Shown: positions 34,940 to 44,517, numbered from the stretch's first letter. The stretch is 64,000 nucleotides of DNA from Candidatus Heimdallarchaeota archaeon (GCA_019057815.1 JAHLWR010000002.1:1-64000); one strand, 5' to 3'. Program-made: numbers and translations. Notes: generated by a model from the sequence alone, not told the origin.

Positions 34940-35985
34940 CCTTGAATTATTGGATCTATTTCTCTAAGCTCTTTAAGGTTCCTTGCCCCTAGCAAAGCCA
35001 TAACACATTTCATTTCAGTTACATAACTTAATAAATAGGTTCTGAGAGCTTTTTCTCCTCCCCCATTAATAGCTTTAAGAATAGGTAATGCTAAAGAAAC
35101 ATAATCTGCTCCCAGAAGCAAGGCTTTAATCGCTTCAATTCCAGTCCATATTCCCCCAGAAGCGATTATTTTAACATTTTTTTTATTTTCAACGGATTTA
35201 ATATTGAGAATACTCTCTGCCGTAGAAACACCCCAATTCAAGAATTCAGATGACATTAGCTTAATGGAAGGATCAGGATTACGGTAAGTTTCTATTTTCA
35301 CCCAATTTGTTCCTCCTGCTCCAGCAACATCAACAGCATAAATGTCTAATGACATCAAATATTCAGCATCTTTCTTTGATATACCACTTCCTACTCCTTT
35401 AATTATGAGTGGATATTTTAGTTCTTTAATTAACTGTGAAATACTTTTCTTTAAATTCGAAAAATCCTTGTTACCTTCAGATTGTAGAAACTCTTGTTGG
35501 ATATTTACATGCAAAGCTAAACCATCTGCCTTTATCATAGTAATTGCATTTTCCGCATCATTTACATCATACTCATCTATAAATTGACCAATGCCTAGAT
35601 TAGCTAGAAGAGGAATATCAGAAGCGATATGTCTAACTTGATATGTTGTAACTAATTCAGGATTTTCAATAGCAGCACGTTGACTACCTACACCCATTCC
35701 TATAGAAAACTCTTGACAAATTTCCCCTATAATTTCGTTGATTTTTTTTCCTTTTCTGGAACCGCCTGTAATTCCAGATATTAGAATAGGAAAATTAATG
35801 GTTTTATTCAAGAATTTGGTTTCAAGATTAATATCATTTACTGAAAGTTCTTCGAACAAAGAAGGTCGTATTTGTACTTTCTCTAATCCATTAGACATTC
35901 CTTCATACACAACATTGTTTTCCAAACAAATGCGTATATGCTCTTCTTTTCTTCTTGAAATATCTGAAAGAGGTTCTTCATCCAT
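34936..35985 (-). CDS. fni: Isopentenyl-diphosphate isomerase, type 2
   Basis: A 349-aa FMN-dependent enzyme interconverting IPP and DMAPP for archaeal lipid synthesis. Typical features are RKEEHIRICLE at the N-terminus, FPILISGITGGS, GMGVGSQRAAIE, LHVNIQQE, KGVGSGISKKDAEYL, VDVAGAGGTNW and a C-terminal GGIWTGIEAIKALLLGADYV phosphate-binding loop. Length is normal. No other mevalonate-pathway gene is adjacent. Confidence 0.95.
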   Translation of the reverse strand: MDEEPLSDISRRKEEHIRICLENNVVYEGMSNGLEKVQIRPSLFEELSVNDINLETKFLNKTINFPILISGITGGSRKGKKINEIIGEICQEFSIGMGVGSQRAAIENPELVTTYQVRHIASDIPLLANLGIGQFIDEYDVNDAENAITMIKADGLALHVNIQQEFLQSEGNKDFSNLKKSISQLIKELKYPLIIKGVGSGISKKDAEYLMSLDIYAVDVAGAGGTNWVKIETYRNPDPSIKLMSSEFLNWGVSTAESILNIKSVENKKNVKIIASGGIWTGIEAIKALLLGADYVSLALPILKAINGGGEKALRTYLLSYVTEMKCVMALLGARNLKELREIDPIIQG

Positions 35986-36510
35986 TATTTAAAGTCACTG
36001 AAAAGAAGAATAAAAAGGTTGAGCTTCATTATAACAAATTTTTATCTCCTTGTCAACTAAGGAAAGAGAAAGAGAGAAAAGGTAGGGATTACATAGGAAA
36101 AAAAGTAACAATAAGTTATGATTGTTGTTCTCTGGACAGAAGTGATGGAGGTAACCAGCAATTCAGTATTGAGTGAACTTTGTCATCAGGCTAAAAATAT
36201 CTACAATCGAGCGAACTATCTGTAAAGACAAGGACAGCTATAACAGGGAAAATTTCTTTCCTATTATGACTTGGACAGGAAGATGAAGAAGGGAGAATGT
36301 TACACTATCCCTCCTGCCCATACTGCTTAACATAGTAGGAGAGTATGAAATGTACATCCTTAGAGTGAGCTATCCAGCGATGACCATCTACGAAAGACTC
36401 TGTTAGGAGATAAGGAGACAGAATCATATCACGACTAAGAACGAGGTACAAAGTTCAAAAAAGAATGGTTCAAAGGATAAAACCTTTATAGTAAAAGAAA
36501 AAACTCATTG
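35986..36510 (+). pseudogene. Remnant of a TnpB N-terminus and promoter region
   Basis: From about 36142 the plus strand reads VLSELCHQAKNIYNRANYL-stop-RQGQL-stop-QGKFLSYYDLDRKMKK and then CYTIPPAHTA, which is the N-terminus of an IS1341/IS605-type OrfB (TnpB) riddled with stops. No RuvC or zinc-finger part follows. It differs from the element at 18404. The last ~30 bp hold a TATA box (CTTTATAG, 36483-36490) for the zinc-ribbon gene. Confidence 0.7.
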
Positions 36511-36789
36511 ATGATGCATATGGAATTTTGCCCAAAGTGCGGGAAACTCCTAATACCTAAAAAGGAGGGTAAAATTAAGAAACTTGTCTGTCCTAACCCT
36601 AAATGTGATTTCGAACAGAAATTAGACTCTGATGTTTCGTACGAAGTTTCTGATAAAGTTAAACACAAAGCTAGTGATATAACTGAAGTGGTTGATGCTG
36701 AAGAGAGTGAAGACTTATCAGAAGAAGAATTAGTGGAAAGAAGAGAACGTTTTATAGAAAACATTGATCTTTATGAGACAGATAATTAA
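36511..36789 (+). CDS. Zinc-ribbon protein, TFS/RPB9 N-domain-like
   Basis: A ~92-aa protein. MEFCPKCGKLLIPKKEG and VCPNPKCDFE form a zinc ribbon close to the N-terminal ribbon of archaeal TFS (RpoM/TFIIS-like) and RPB9. The catalytic C-terminal ribbon of TFS is missing; in its place is an acidic helical tail, so it cannot act as a normal cleavage factor. Starts at 36511, 36514 or 36520 are all possible, each very near the predicted transcript start given by the TATA box at 36483. Confidence 0.65.
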   Translation: MMHMEFCPKCGKLLIPKKEGKIKKLVCPNPKCDFEQKLDSDVSYEVSDKVKHKASDITEVVDAEESEDLSEEELVERRERFIENIDLYETDN

Positions 36790-36815
36790 CTAACAGCTCA
36801 ATAGAGGCTTTTTTT

Positions 36816-37742
36816 ATGCGTTGTGTATTGATAAGATTCTCTGAAATAGCTATCAAAGGAGCCAAGACAAGAAAAAGATTTACAAATATTTTGATTAATC
36901 ATCTCAAATATGTTCTCTTCAATCTTTACAACATCACCAACTTTGATGTAAAGAACCTATACAGTCGTATACTAGTTAGCTCAGAAAACAATGTACAAGT
37001 AAATAACATCGTAGCATCTTGTATACCTGGTGTTGTTAGTACAAGCATTGTTCATAAGACTTCTACAGAAACTGAGAATATTAACGAAATAATCACAAAT
37101 CACTATTTGGATAAAATAGGTAAGAAAAAAGCTTTTGCTGTTCGAGTGAAGCGAACAGGAAATCACACTTTTTCTAGTATAGAATTTGCAGCAAATATTG
37201 GTAGTTTTATTTATGATAGCTTTCCAGAAGGAAAGTTAAAAGTCGATTTAACCAATCCTGAGTACGTTCTATATTTAGATATTAGAGGAGAAGACACATA
37301 TATTTTTGATCACAAAACAGAGGGATTAGGAGGAATACCAGCTGGAAGTCAAGGAAATGTTCTAGTTCTTATTTCTGAGGAAGAAGAAGATTTATCAAAT
37401 ATCTTACAATTATACAAAAGAGGAGCTAATACACTAATATATTCACTGAAACCAGAAAAGGAATATTCAGAATCTTTTCTTCAACATTTAAAGTGGTTAA
37501 TCAAACTCCAACCTGTTTTAAAGAAAAAGGAGCAACCTATTTATTTTCCTCTCAAAAATTCCGATATCAGAAATATTCTCAAGGTTTATGAGTACAATAA
37601 GTGTTTTGGGATAGCATTAACTGCAAAAATGTTCGAAACCTATACTTCGCTTTTTCCTGTAAAAATACCACTATTTGTCCCTCATTTAGTCACAAGAATA
37701 CAAAAAGGTGAATTAGAAAGAATATTTTCTTTTATTCAGTAA
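36816..37742 (+). CDS. ThiI-like THUMP protein without PP-loop
   Basis: A 308-aa protein. The N-terminus (VLIRFSEIAIKGAKTRKRF) is that of ThiI, followed by a THUMP RNA-binding domain (FAVRVKRTGNH, VDLTNPEYVLYLDIRG). Where ThiI has GLPVGxQGxVLxLxSGGxDS, this has GGIPAGSQGNVLVLISEEEED: the ATP loop SGGxDS is lost and the C-terminal half is short and divergent. It cannot be a 4-thiouridine synthase; a tRNA-binding or regulatory role is more likely. It overlaps the convergent AMMECR1 gene by 11 nt. Confidence 0.75.
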   Translation: MRCVLIRFSEIAIKGAKTRKRFTNILINHLKYVLFNLYNITNFDVKNLYSRILVSSENNVQVNNIVASCIPGVVSTSIVHKTSTETENINEIITNHYLDKIGKKKAFAVRVKRTGNHTFSSIEFAANIGSFIYDSFPEGKLKVDLTNPEYVLYLDIRGEDTYIFDHKTEGLGGIPAGSQGNVLVLISEEEEDLSNILQLYKRGANTLIYSLKPEKEYSESFLQHLKWLIKLQPVLKKKEQPIYFPLKNSDIRNILKVYEYNKCFGIALTAKMFETYTSLFPVKIPLFVPHLVTRIQKGELERIFSFIQ

Positions 37743-38349
37743 TTTTCTTTCGTTCAATTTTCCCGTTGGGAGAAGATTCTGCGAAAACAACACCTTGAAA
37801 TTTTTCAACAATAATTTTCTCTTTTAGCCAAATTTTCTCTTTTAGCCAAGCTTTTCGACATGTATAGGATAAATATTCCTCTTTATCCCACCCTTGCTCA
37901 ACAGGCACTTGGGGTAATAACAATCCTCTATTTGATTTATGTTGAACAATAAGACCATCTCTTCCTATTTCAATTTGGTCGAGCAATTCTTGAGGGGAAA
38001 TATAATTTATTTTTTCTGGGGGAGTTAATACTGTTACTTCGAATATTAAAGAATCCAGTTCAGCAGTTTTCACAGGTGGAAAACGAGGATCGTTTAGAGT
38101 AGAATCTCTAGCTAAATCTATTACTTCTTCATATAAGGGAGCAATTCCTAATGGATACCCAATACACCCTCTTAAATCCGAACTTTCCCCTACAACCTTC
38201 CTAACTGTTACAAAAACCCCAGTCGTAAGTTTAGCTTGTTTTTCTATGGGTTTAAGAGGTTCAGGTTTTTTTCCTTCCTTTATCCACTCTTTAGCTGCAA
38301 AACGAGCTAATCTCACTAAATATTCCCCAGTTTCAGTTTTTACATCCAT
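37732..38349 (-). CDS. AMMECR1-domain protein
   Basis: A 205-aa protein of the AMMECR1 family. The signature LRGCIGYPLG and PRFPPV, ELDSLIFEVTVLTPPE and GRDGLIVQHKSNRGLLLPQVP are all present. The cysteine and arginine of LRGCIG are invariant and proposed as a catalytic site, but the biochemical role is unsettled. ATG at 38349 is 4 nt after the stop of the Mut7-C gene, so they are an operon. Confidence 0.92.
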   Translation of the reverse strand: MDVKTETGEYLVRLARFAAKEWIKEGKKPEPLKPIEKQAKLTTGVFVTVRKVVGESSDLRGCIGYPLGIAPLYEEVIDLARDSTLNDPRFPPVKTAELDSLIFEVTVLTPPEKINYISPQELLDQIEIGRDGLIVQHKSNRGLLLPQVPVEQGWDKEEYLSYTCRKAWLKEKIWLKEKIIVEKFQGVVFAESSPNGKIERKKITE

Positions 38350-38353
38350 ATGA

Positions 38354-38818
38354 TCACGTTTTTACGTTTTCCAATATGGCTTTAATATTTTCCCAATGTC
38401 TTCCTACCCAATAAATTTTCTTACAGTTTGTGCACTCCCAAAATTCATTATAATACTTGGCAGTTCCTTTGGGAATACGAGAAATAATTTTATCTTTGGC
38501 TTTTTTTTCCAAAATTCCATTACAAGCACTGCATCTTGAAAATCCGGGGTCGGTGGGATAACCCATTTCAAGTTCTTGTTTAAGTATCTTTAAGTGGTTT
38601 GTAATACCTTCATTCCCAATATTTAAGGCTTTTACACCTAATTTTTTGCTCTTCTCTAGAAGTGATTTAGATCTCGATAGAATAATTCTATCTTCAGATA
38701 AGGATTGTATTAGCATTTCTTTCTCTGTTTCATTGAATCTGTATAGAGTATCATACCCAAAAAATCTAAGAAATCGTGCAAGTTTGCCTAACATGCAATC
38801 TATATAGAATTTGTACAT
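38354..38818 (-). CDS. Mut7-C RNase domain protein
   Basis: A 154-aa protein of the Mut7-C (DUF82) family: FYIDCMLGKLARFLRFFGYDT is the PIN-fold start, DRIILSRSKSL the second acidic region, and two CxxC pairs (RCSACNG, ECTNCKKIYW) form the zinc ribbon. GGGAG 8 nt upstream supports ATG at 38818. Proposed to be an RNase. Co-transcribed with the AMMECR1 gene; I recall this pairing elsewhere in archaea but have not checked it. Confidence 0.88.
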   Translation of the reverse strand: MYKFYIDCMLGKLARFLRFFGYDTLYRFNETEKEMLIQSLSEDRIILSRSKSLLEKSKKLGVKALNIGNEGITNHLKILKQELEMGYPTDPGFSRCSACNGILEKKAKDKIISRIPKGTAKYYNEFWECTNCKKIYWVGRHWENIKAILENVKT

Positions 38819-38872
38819 TAGTTTACTCCCTTGCAAATTTATGTTGTTAAGCTATCACAATTAAGAATACAA

Positions 38873-39466
38873 TTATTGTTCTACAGAGCAAGTTGGGCAA
38901 GCATATATCCCATCGATGTAGATTAGTTCATCTGAGTATACACGACAATCATCACAATAACCAGCATATTTGTTGGTATTTTCTTTGTTGTTTTCATCTT
39001 CACTTTTTTCTCTAATCAGTTTAATGTATTCTTGTTCTAAGAAAATTAATTGAGGGACTACCTTGAAAATATCTGTATCAGTGCAAATTCCTTCGACTCT
39101 CCCATTGGAATCAGTTATCACTAAATGCCTTATTCTTTCCTTAAACATCTTTTCCATTGCTTCAGTCAATGTTACATTTTGGTTAATAACAATAACAGGA
39201 GAAGACATAATTTCAGATGCTTTCACTGTTTCAGCATCAGTTTTTTGAGCAATCACATGTTGTATGAGATTCTCTTTAGTGATTATCCCAATTGTTATAT
39301 CCTCTTTATTAACAACAACTACTGAACCTATGCGATTTTTAATCATTAGCTTTGCACATACTTCAGCAGACGTCTGAGGAGTGATTGAAATTACCTGCTT
39401 TGTCATTATCTCACTTACTTTCATGTCAAATTCTGTTTTATCGAATATAGATTTCACATTAGTCAC
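38873..39466 (-). CDS. CBS-domain pair with C-terminal zinc ribbon
   Basis: A 197-aa protein with two CBS motifs (VSEIMTKQVISITPQTSAE, SEIMSSPVIVINQNVTLTEAM) forming one Bateman module that binds adenine nucleotides, and a C-terminal zinc ribbon CDDC...CPTC. Such proteins sense energy state or regulate transcription. The start may be GTG at 39466 or ATG at 39424; a TTTAAAG TATA element near 39500 favours the longer form. Confidence 0.85.
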   Translation of the reverse strand: MTNVKSIFDKTEFDMKVSEIMTKQVISITPQTSAEVCAKLMIKNRIGSVVVVNKEDITIGIITKENLIQHVIAQKTDAETVKASEIMSSPVIVINQNVTLTEAMEKMFKERIRHLVITDSNGRVEGICTDTDIFKVVPQLIFLEQEYIKLIREKSEDENNKENTNKYAGYCDDCRVYSDELIYIDGIYACPTCSVEQ

Positions 39467-39596
39467 CGAAGTTATTACTCAATTAACATAAACATTATCA
39501 CTTTAAAGGTTTTACTTTTTCCTTATACGTATTAAATGCACATTATAATACACATTATAAAACTCTTAAATTTGGAGATAAAGCATGTTTAACAAA

Positions 39597-41612
39597 CTAG
39601 TCAACTATATCAGCATCTCCGGGAATAAATCGGATTAATTCATTAATATCAAGAGCTTCAAGTTTATATCGATCTTCTTCTGGACAATTTTGTAGAAATG
39701 TTTGACGTATTTGCTTAGCTAAGTTCCCTTTTTGTGTATCTCCTGGTTTAACTTGAACACAATAAACTGATTTATCGATAACACTTTGCAAAGGTCCTCC
39801 AATTATTTGAGCATATTGTTCATATAAAACAAAACCTACAGCATGAGCGATTTCTACGTTCTTAAAATAGTTTTTTTCACCGTATATCATAACACTACCC
39901 TTAGCTAAATACTGTCCTGATGGAGGTGTTAAACTAACTTGATTAGGAAGAACATAATACACATCACCAGCTAATTTCTTAACTTTCCAGAGGCTAGAAT
40001 AATTTAAAGCAAAAATAGCCACATCTTTCAACTGTTGCTCAGTTAGCTTGTTTTGACCATCTTTCACTATAACATAAGGTGCACCATGTACATCTGCATG
40101 AAAGAACAAATCTTCATCATCTAAATAGGTTTTAAGCAACCGTTCATTGGCTTTAAGATCTGTTCCTCCTACAACTGTGAATTTACCACACAAAAACCAA
40201 TGAAACTTTTCGTACCATCTTTTTTGTCTTTTAATAATTGGTTGTTTAGATTGCTCTTCTTTTTCAACAACATCTTCTATATCTTTACTCTCTTCAATTT
40301 GCTTTTTCGTTCTGTTAATAGCTTGCTCCGCACCTGGTATTTTTCGTCTAGCTTTCTTTGACTTCTCATAGAAAAGATTGGCATTTTCTACCAAAGAAAG
40401 AGTAAAATCCAACTCGATTTCTTCTTTGTTTTCTGCTGATTCATCTTCAAATGACAACCATATTTTCTTAGATTTTGGTTCAATTTTCTCATATACCGTT
40501 GCAGCGGTTATACCTTTTTCTTTCCCCATAACTAGTTTTTGTATAATATTTTCCCACTCAACACCACTTTTTCTTGCACCTATTATTGTAGAGAGCAAAT
40601 CGTCGACCGATGCAAAATTTGCATAGAGAAGATCACCTTTCCTCTTCTCTTTCTCTTCCTGAGATATGAGAGCAAGCAAATGTTTTTCTTGTTTTGACAA
40701 AATCTTCTGGAGTTTCGAGATTTTCCCGGAAACTTCTGCTTTATCTTCTTCAAGCTCTGGTTCTTCTTCTTGTAAAGAGAAGTAGTCATCAATAATTTCA
40801 TTGAAAGAATTAACTTCCTTAATCTCTAAATTATCATAACGAGAAAGAGGTAATGGAGATATATCAACAACGTCTCCATCATCAAGATACTCTAAATACT
40901 TGTAATCTTGATTTTGTATTATTTTCTGGAATGACATTATTTCTTCAAAGAGTAGTTTCTTCTCGTTTTCATCAAGATCAGAAGCGTTCTTAGCTTTAAT
41001 ACCCGCTTTTTTTACTACATCTTTGGAGTACGTTGGTCCAAGATCCATCATCATATTTAGAAAGGAAATTAGTTTTCCAGAATAAGCAGACACTTCTCTT
41101 TCTAAATCTTCAGAAGTAATATTCAATATGTTTTTGTCTGAAGAAGGAGGAAAGTTAAACGCTCTTCCTGGATGAATATCGCGATCTTTCATTCTTCTAT
41201 AATTGTAAGCCATATGAATCTTGTTTTCTGGACTTACTAAGATTATATTTCCATCATCAAATAATTCTATTACAAGTTTGTAGAAACCGTTTTTGTAGGC
41301 TATTTCAAAAACAATTATTCTATCTATTTTATGCTGGTAAAAATCCTTAACTGGAAGGTCTCTGATATGTTTGCGAAGCATTTGAATCTTGTTATTAGGA
41401 GATGAAGGCTTTTTTCTCTGATATTTTGTCACGTGAAATCTTTTTCCAAGTTCAATAACTAGCTCAAAAGGATTTTCTGATGCCTTACGAAATCGTAATA
41501 TCACACGATTTGTTCCTATCGAATAAATATTATTAACCCAACTGCCAATTATTTTTGGACGTAACTCATGGACTAAAGCAGATATGTCAATGCTTGACAA
41601 AAAAGTCTTCAT
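39597..41612 (-). CDS. rqcH: RqcH/NEMF (NFACT) ribosome quality-control protein
   Basis: A 671-aa protein. NFACT-N starts MKTFLSSIDISALVHEL with RFRKASENPFELVIELG; a long coiled coil spans ~290-470; NFACT-R is at the C-terminus (RWYEKFHWFLCGKFTVVGG, DLFFHADVHGAPYVIVKDG). Family members bind stalled 60S/50S-tRNA complexes and can add C-terminal alanine tails. ATG at 41612 follows GGTGG closely; the upstream 55 codons to 41777 show no family similarity. Standing alone, it has its promoter in the gap before 41943. Confidence 0.9.
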   Translation of the reverse strand: MKTFLSSIDISALVHELRPKIIGSWVNNIYSIGTNRVILRFRKASENPFELVIELGKRFHVTKYQRKKPSSPNNKIQMLRKHIRDLPVKDFYQHKIDRIIVFEIAYKNGFYKLVIELFDDGNIILVSPENKIHMAYNYRRMKDRDIHPGRAFNFPPSSDKNILNITSEDLEREVSAYSGKLISFLNMMMDLGPTYSKDVVKKAGIKAKNASDLDENEKKLLFEEIMSFQKIIQNQDYKYLEYLDDGDVVDISPLPLSRYDNLEIKEVNSFNEIIDDYFSLQEEEPELEEDKAEVSGKISKLQKILSKQEKHLLALISQEEKEKRKGDLLYANFASVDDLLSTIIGARKSGVEWENIIQKLVMGKEKGITAATVYEKIEPKSKKIWLSFEDESAENKEEIELDFTLSLVENANLFYEKSKKARRKIPGAEQAINRTKKQIEESKDIEDVVEKEEQSKQPIIKRQKRWYEKFHWFLCGKFTVVGGTDLKANERLLKTYLDDEDLFFHADVHGAPYVIVKDGQNKLTEQQLKDVAIFALNYSSLWKVKKLAGDVYYVLPNQVSLTPPSGQYLAKGSVMIYGEKNYFKNVEIAHAVGFVLYEQYAQIIGGPLQSVIDKSVYCVQVKPGDTQKGNLAKQIRQTFLQNCPEEDRYKLEALDINELIRFIPGDADIVD

Positions 41613-41942
41613 TTTACCACCGAAATTTAGTTTTTTGTCGCTATATACTGCAAAACCAAACAGATTAAAAACAATTTGAAATTGAAGTGAGTCTGTGCTG
41701 TTAGATGATATACAGAAAAAACATTTCCTCAAAAGGGCCTTTTTAGATATACAAAGGTCAAAACGGATAGAAATCATTCAAATCGAAAAGCTTTTTATAC
41801 CCTATTTCTCCAGATGGAATAGATATTGTTAATTCAGTTATTAACAGTCTATGGGTGCACGAACGCAACTAAATGAAATATACAACACTAGAAATGAAAG
41901 TGTTAATGTGTGTCAACACGGTGATTTGGTTTGGACTTTAGC

Positions 41943-42359
41943 ATGAGAGGATTATTAGAACGAATTAAAAATGGTTTAAATCCCAAGAATATCTTGGCAA
42001 AAACCAATAAATCGTTTAAACGAACTATAACTGGTTTAAATCCTACGAACATCCGTGAAAAAATCAATAAAATGGCTAAAATGGACCAAGTATATTGGTC
42101 AAAAGTACTAATTGCTGGTGTAACAGGAATGATTTTTGGTTTTTCCAATTTTACAAAATGGCCAGCAACAACAACAATGCTAATAATTTTCTTAGCAATT
42201 TCAGGAGCTTGGGCTTTAATTTTAAGAAAAAAAGAACCAGGCATAAAAATAAGATCTTATTTCACTTCTGCGATTTTTCAATATTTTATCTCATTTGTTG
42301 CCATATGGACATTAATTTGGACTCTAATGTCTGTGCCTGAATCACATTGGCTTTACTAA
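41943..42359 (+). CDS. Three-TM protein, possibly EMC6-like
   Basis: A 138-aa protein: a basic amphipathic N-terminus with two similar stretches (KNGLNPKNILAKTNKSFKR, ITGLNPTNIREKINK), then three membrane helices (KVLIAGVTGMIFGFSNF; TTTMLIIFLAISGAWALIL; FQYFISFVAIWTLIW). The layout and the LIAGVTGMIFG helix resemble archaeal EMC6-like proteins, partners of Oxa1-type insertases. This is a pattern-level guess. ATG at 41943 is taken over TTG at 41931. Confidence 0.5.
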   Translation: MRGLLERIKNGLNPKNILAKTNKSFKRTITGLNPTNIREKINKMAKMDQVYWSKVLIAGVTGMIFGFSNFTKWPATTTMLIIFLAISGAWALILRKKEPGIKIRSYFTSAIFQYFISFVAIWTLIWTLMSVPESHWLY

Positions 42360-42447
42360 AACTGTTCAAGTCCATCTTTTTCTTATTTCATCGTTTTTTT
42401 TTATCCCGACAAGAAAAAATATAAGGCTTGTACAAAATGATTCATAA

Positions 42448-42801
42448 ATGAGCACACAAAAGAGAAAATATAGTAGTAAATCTTCCAAAAATAAAAAAGT
42501 ACAACAAAATGAAATAGAAGTAGAAGAATCGCTAGTAAAGAAAAAGAAGATGAATGTAATATATACGATTGTTCTGGTAGTTATTTTTGGATCAGGGATA
42601 ATACTTTTAATTCTCTCAAATGTGGTTTTTAAAGACGGCGGAGATATAGCGTTTTTCATTTCATTGGGTATTATTGGGCTGGGAATAGTATTACTTACTC
42701 AGAGAAATGTTTACAAACAAACAAAACCAAGTTCTAAAAGTAAAAGCTCAGGAAAAGAAAAGGAAAAGGATGAAGGATTACAACTTCGTGCTAGACGATG
42801 A
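42448..42801 (+). CDS. Small two-TM membrane protein
   Basis: A 117-aa protein with a lysine/serine-rich cytoplasmic N-terminus, two hydrophobic helices (VIYTIVLVVIFGSGIILLIL and IAFFISLGIIGLGIVLL) and a basic tail ending RARR. AAAATATAAGG, about 30 bp upstream, is a TATA box. No family recognised. Confidence 0.6.
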   Translation: MSTQKRKYSSKSSKNKKVQQNEIEVEESLVKKKKMNVIYTIVLVVIFGSGIILLILSNVVFKDGGDIAFFISLGIIGLGIVLLTQRNVYKQTKPSSKSKSSGKEKEKDEGLQLRARR

Positions 42802-42887
42802 TTCCAACATATCTACTTTTCATTCGATCATAAGGTGTAATACTATAGAGTTACCAATAGTCAAATAGTGCCGACAGAAATCGTTTT

Positions 42888-43259
42888 ATGAGAAGAATGA
42901 TAGACGAAGATTTTAAGAGTCAAGTGGGGAAATTTCTTAAGAGGTATGGTAAAGTTAAAACTTTGGAGAATTTAAACAGTAGCGATAGTAGTCGAGTTCT
43001 TCCTTTTATTGTTGAAAACAAGGAACAAAAATTTGCAGTATTTGCTTTTCATTGGAAAAAGAGTATTGGCACTAACACAGTCATCAAAATAGAGCATCAA
43101 ATCAGTGATATGAACTGCGATGGAGCAATTGTGATTGGTTCAATATTTTCTCAGAATTCTTATGATATGGTTCAAAATTTGAGCGAAAGAGATCAAATAA
43201 GGATAATTCTAATTAAGAAAGATGAAATGAACGAGATTTTGCGTACTGCAAGCAGATAA
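42888..43259 (+). CDS. Small restriction-endonuclease-fold-like protein
   Basis: A 123-aa alpha/beta protein. KFAVFAFHWKKSIGTNTVIKIEHQI and CDGAIVIGSIFSQNSYDMV followed by IRIILIKKDEM fit the topology of Mrr-like PD-(D/E)xK domains, where the strand-helix-strand order is conserved. A clear D...ExK catalytic triplet is not visible, so it may be an inactive member. Function unknown. Confidence 0.45.
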   Translation: MRRMIDEDFKSQVGKFLKRYGKVKTLENLNSSDSSRVLPFIVENKEQKFAVFAFHWKKSIGTNTVIKIEHQISDMNCDGAIVIGSIFSQNSYDMVQNLSERDQIRIILIKKDEMNEILRTASR

Positions 43260-43392
43260 AAACAATTGCAGGTTAATCTCCTCACGTTCTACTCAAGATA
43301 AATTATTGAAAACAGTTCTTTTTTTAAGAAAATTTCGAAGTTTCATTGATACAGAAAATTTAAAAAATAGGTTGTTAAATGTTAATCTGATT

Positions 43393-44040
43393 ATGCTTTC
43401 CCAACTTCGAGAACCAGTATCAAAGATTTTACATCCGATTGTTATCTTTTTTGCGAAATTGGGTATCCACCCAACAGCTTTTACAATCACTGGGATGTTA
43501 TTAACTCTTAGTGCGGGTATTTTCTTAGCCCTTAACAACTATCTAGTTGCATTGATACTATTCTTTATCGGAGTTCCGATGGACTATTTAGATGGTGGAG
43601 TTGCACGATATAGAAATATGGCTACAAAACAAGGTTCTTTTCTAGATAGTATTATAGATAGAATAAGTGATCTTGCCCTCTTTGGAGGTGTTGTAATCAG
43701 CGGAAAAGTCGATATTGTAACAGGTATTGTCATGGTTACTTCGACGCTATTAATTAGCTATATACGAGCAAAAGGGGAAAGTATTGGAGTCACAAAAATG
43801 GGAATGGGCATAATGGAAAGAGCTGAAAGATTACTCTTCTTGTTCGTATTAATCTTGTTATCCCTATTTATTCCCAGCTTTAACACTACAGTATTGTTCC
43901 CACTCAACCTTTTTGATGTTACACCTTTTGCATTAGGATACATGATCTTAACTACTTTATGTGTAATAACAGTAATTCAACGATTCGTATATGCTACCAT
44001 ACAATTAACAAAATCTGAAAAAAAAGTTTTAGAAACATGA
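43393..44040 (+). CDS. CDP-alcohol phosphatidyltransferase
   Basis: A 215-aa membrane enzyme. The signature D-x2-D-G-x2-A-R-x8-G-x3-D-x3-D is complete in MDYLDGGVAR and GSFLDSIIDR. About six membrane helices. The N-terminus MLSQLREPVSKILHPI resembles archaetidylinositol-phosphate synthase, which makes an archaeal inositol phospholipid. ATG at 43393 lies about 25 bp after the TATA-like TTTAAAAAATAG, so the transcript may be leaderless; the frame open to 43306 would start with TTG. Confidence 0.88.
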   Translation: MLSQLREPVSKILHPIVIFFAKLGIHPTAFTITGMLLTLSAGIFLALNNYLVALILFFIGVPMDYLDGGVARYRNMATKQGSFLDSIIDRISDLALFGGVVISGKVDIVTGIVMVTSTLLISYIRAKGESIGVTKMGMGIMERAERLLFLFVLILLSLFIPSFNTTVLFPLNLFDVTPFALGYMILTTLCVITVIQRFVYATIQLTKSEKKVLET

Positions 44041-44148
44041 GTAGATATTAAGTAATAATAGCAATTTTTTTCTAGAATAAATATCTTCTAGCAGAAGAGC
44101 AAACATTTTATATCAAATATTAAAGTTAACCTGGAATACAGTGGTTTT

Positions 44149-44475
44149 ATGCCTAGCAATAAAAAAACTTCGAATCGTGGAAAAAAAACAATCAACGATT
44201 ACCCTGATGAAAAACACTCAGAAACAATAAAAGATTATTCTCAAACAAAAGAAATTGTTAAGGTATTATCTACTGAAATCGGTAATGTTGTTGACCAATT
44301 GTTAGGAGTAATATACAATGTTGAAACAGCTGACCGTTTTGCTGATTCGATAATAACTATCTATAAAAGGTTAGTTGGGGAAGGTATCACTCAAACAACA
44401 GCTGAAAAGATATTATGTGAATACTCAGCTAACATTGATAAATTCGCTTCAATGTTGAAAAAAAAGGATAAGTAA
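44149..44475 (+). CDS. Unknown small helical protein
   Basis: A 108-aa protein with a basic, disordered N-terminus (~1-25) and a helical body (VLSTEIGNVVDQLLGVIYNV, ETADRFADSIITIYKRLV). It resembles in size and character small archaeal proteins of unknown function. First of four same-strand genes ending in a Rab-like GTPase. TATA-like TTTATATC upstream. Confidence 0.55.
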   Translation: MPSNKKTSNRGKKTINDYPDEKHSETIKDYSQTKEIVKVLSTEIGNVVDQLLGVIYNVETADRFADSIITIYKRLVGEGITQTTAEKILCEYSANIDKFASMLKKKDK

Positions 44476-44517
44476 AAAAATCTGCGCTAATATTAAACCT
44501 CTGGAGGATAAAATGCG

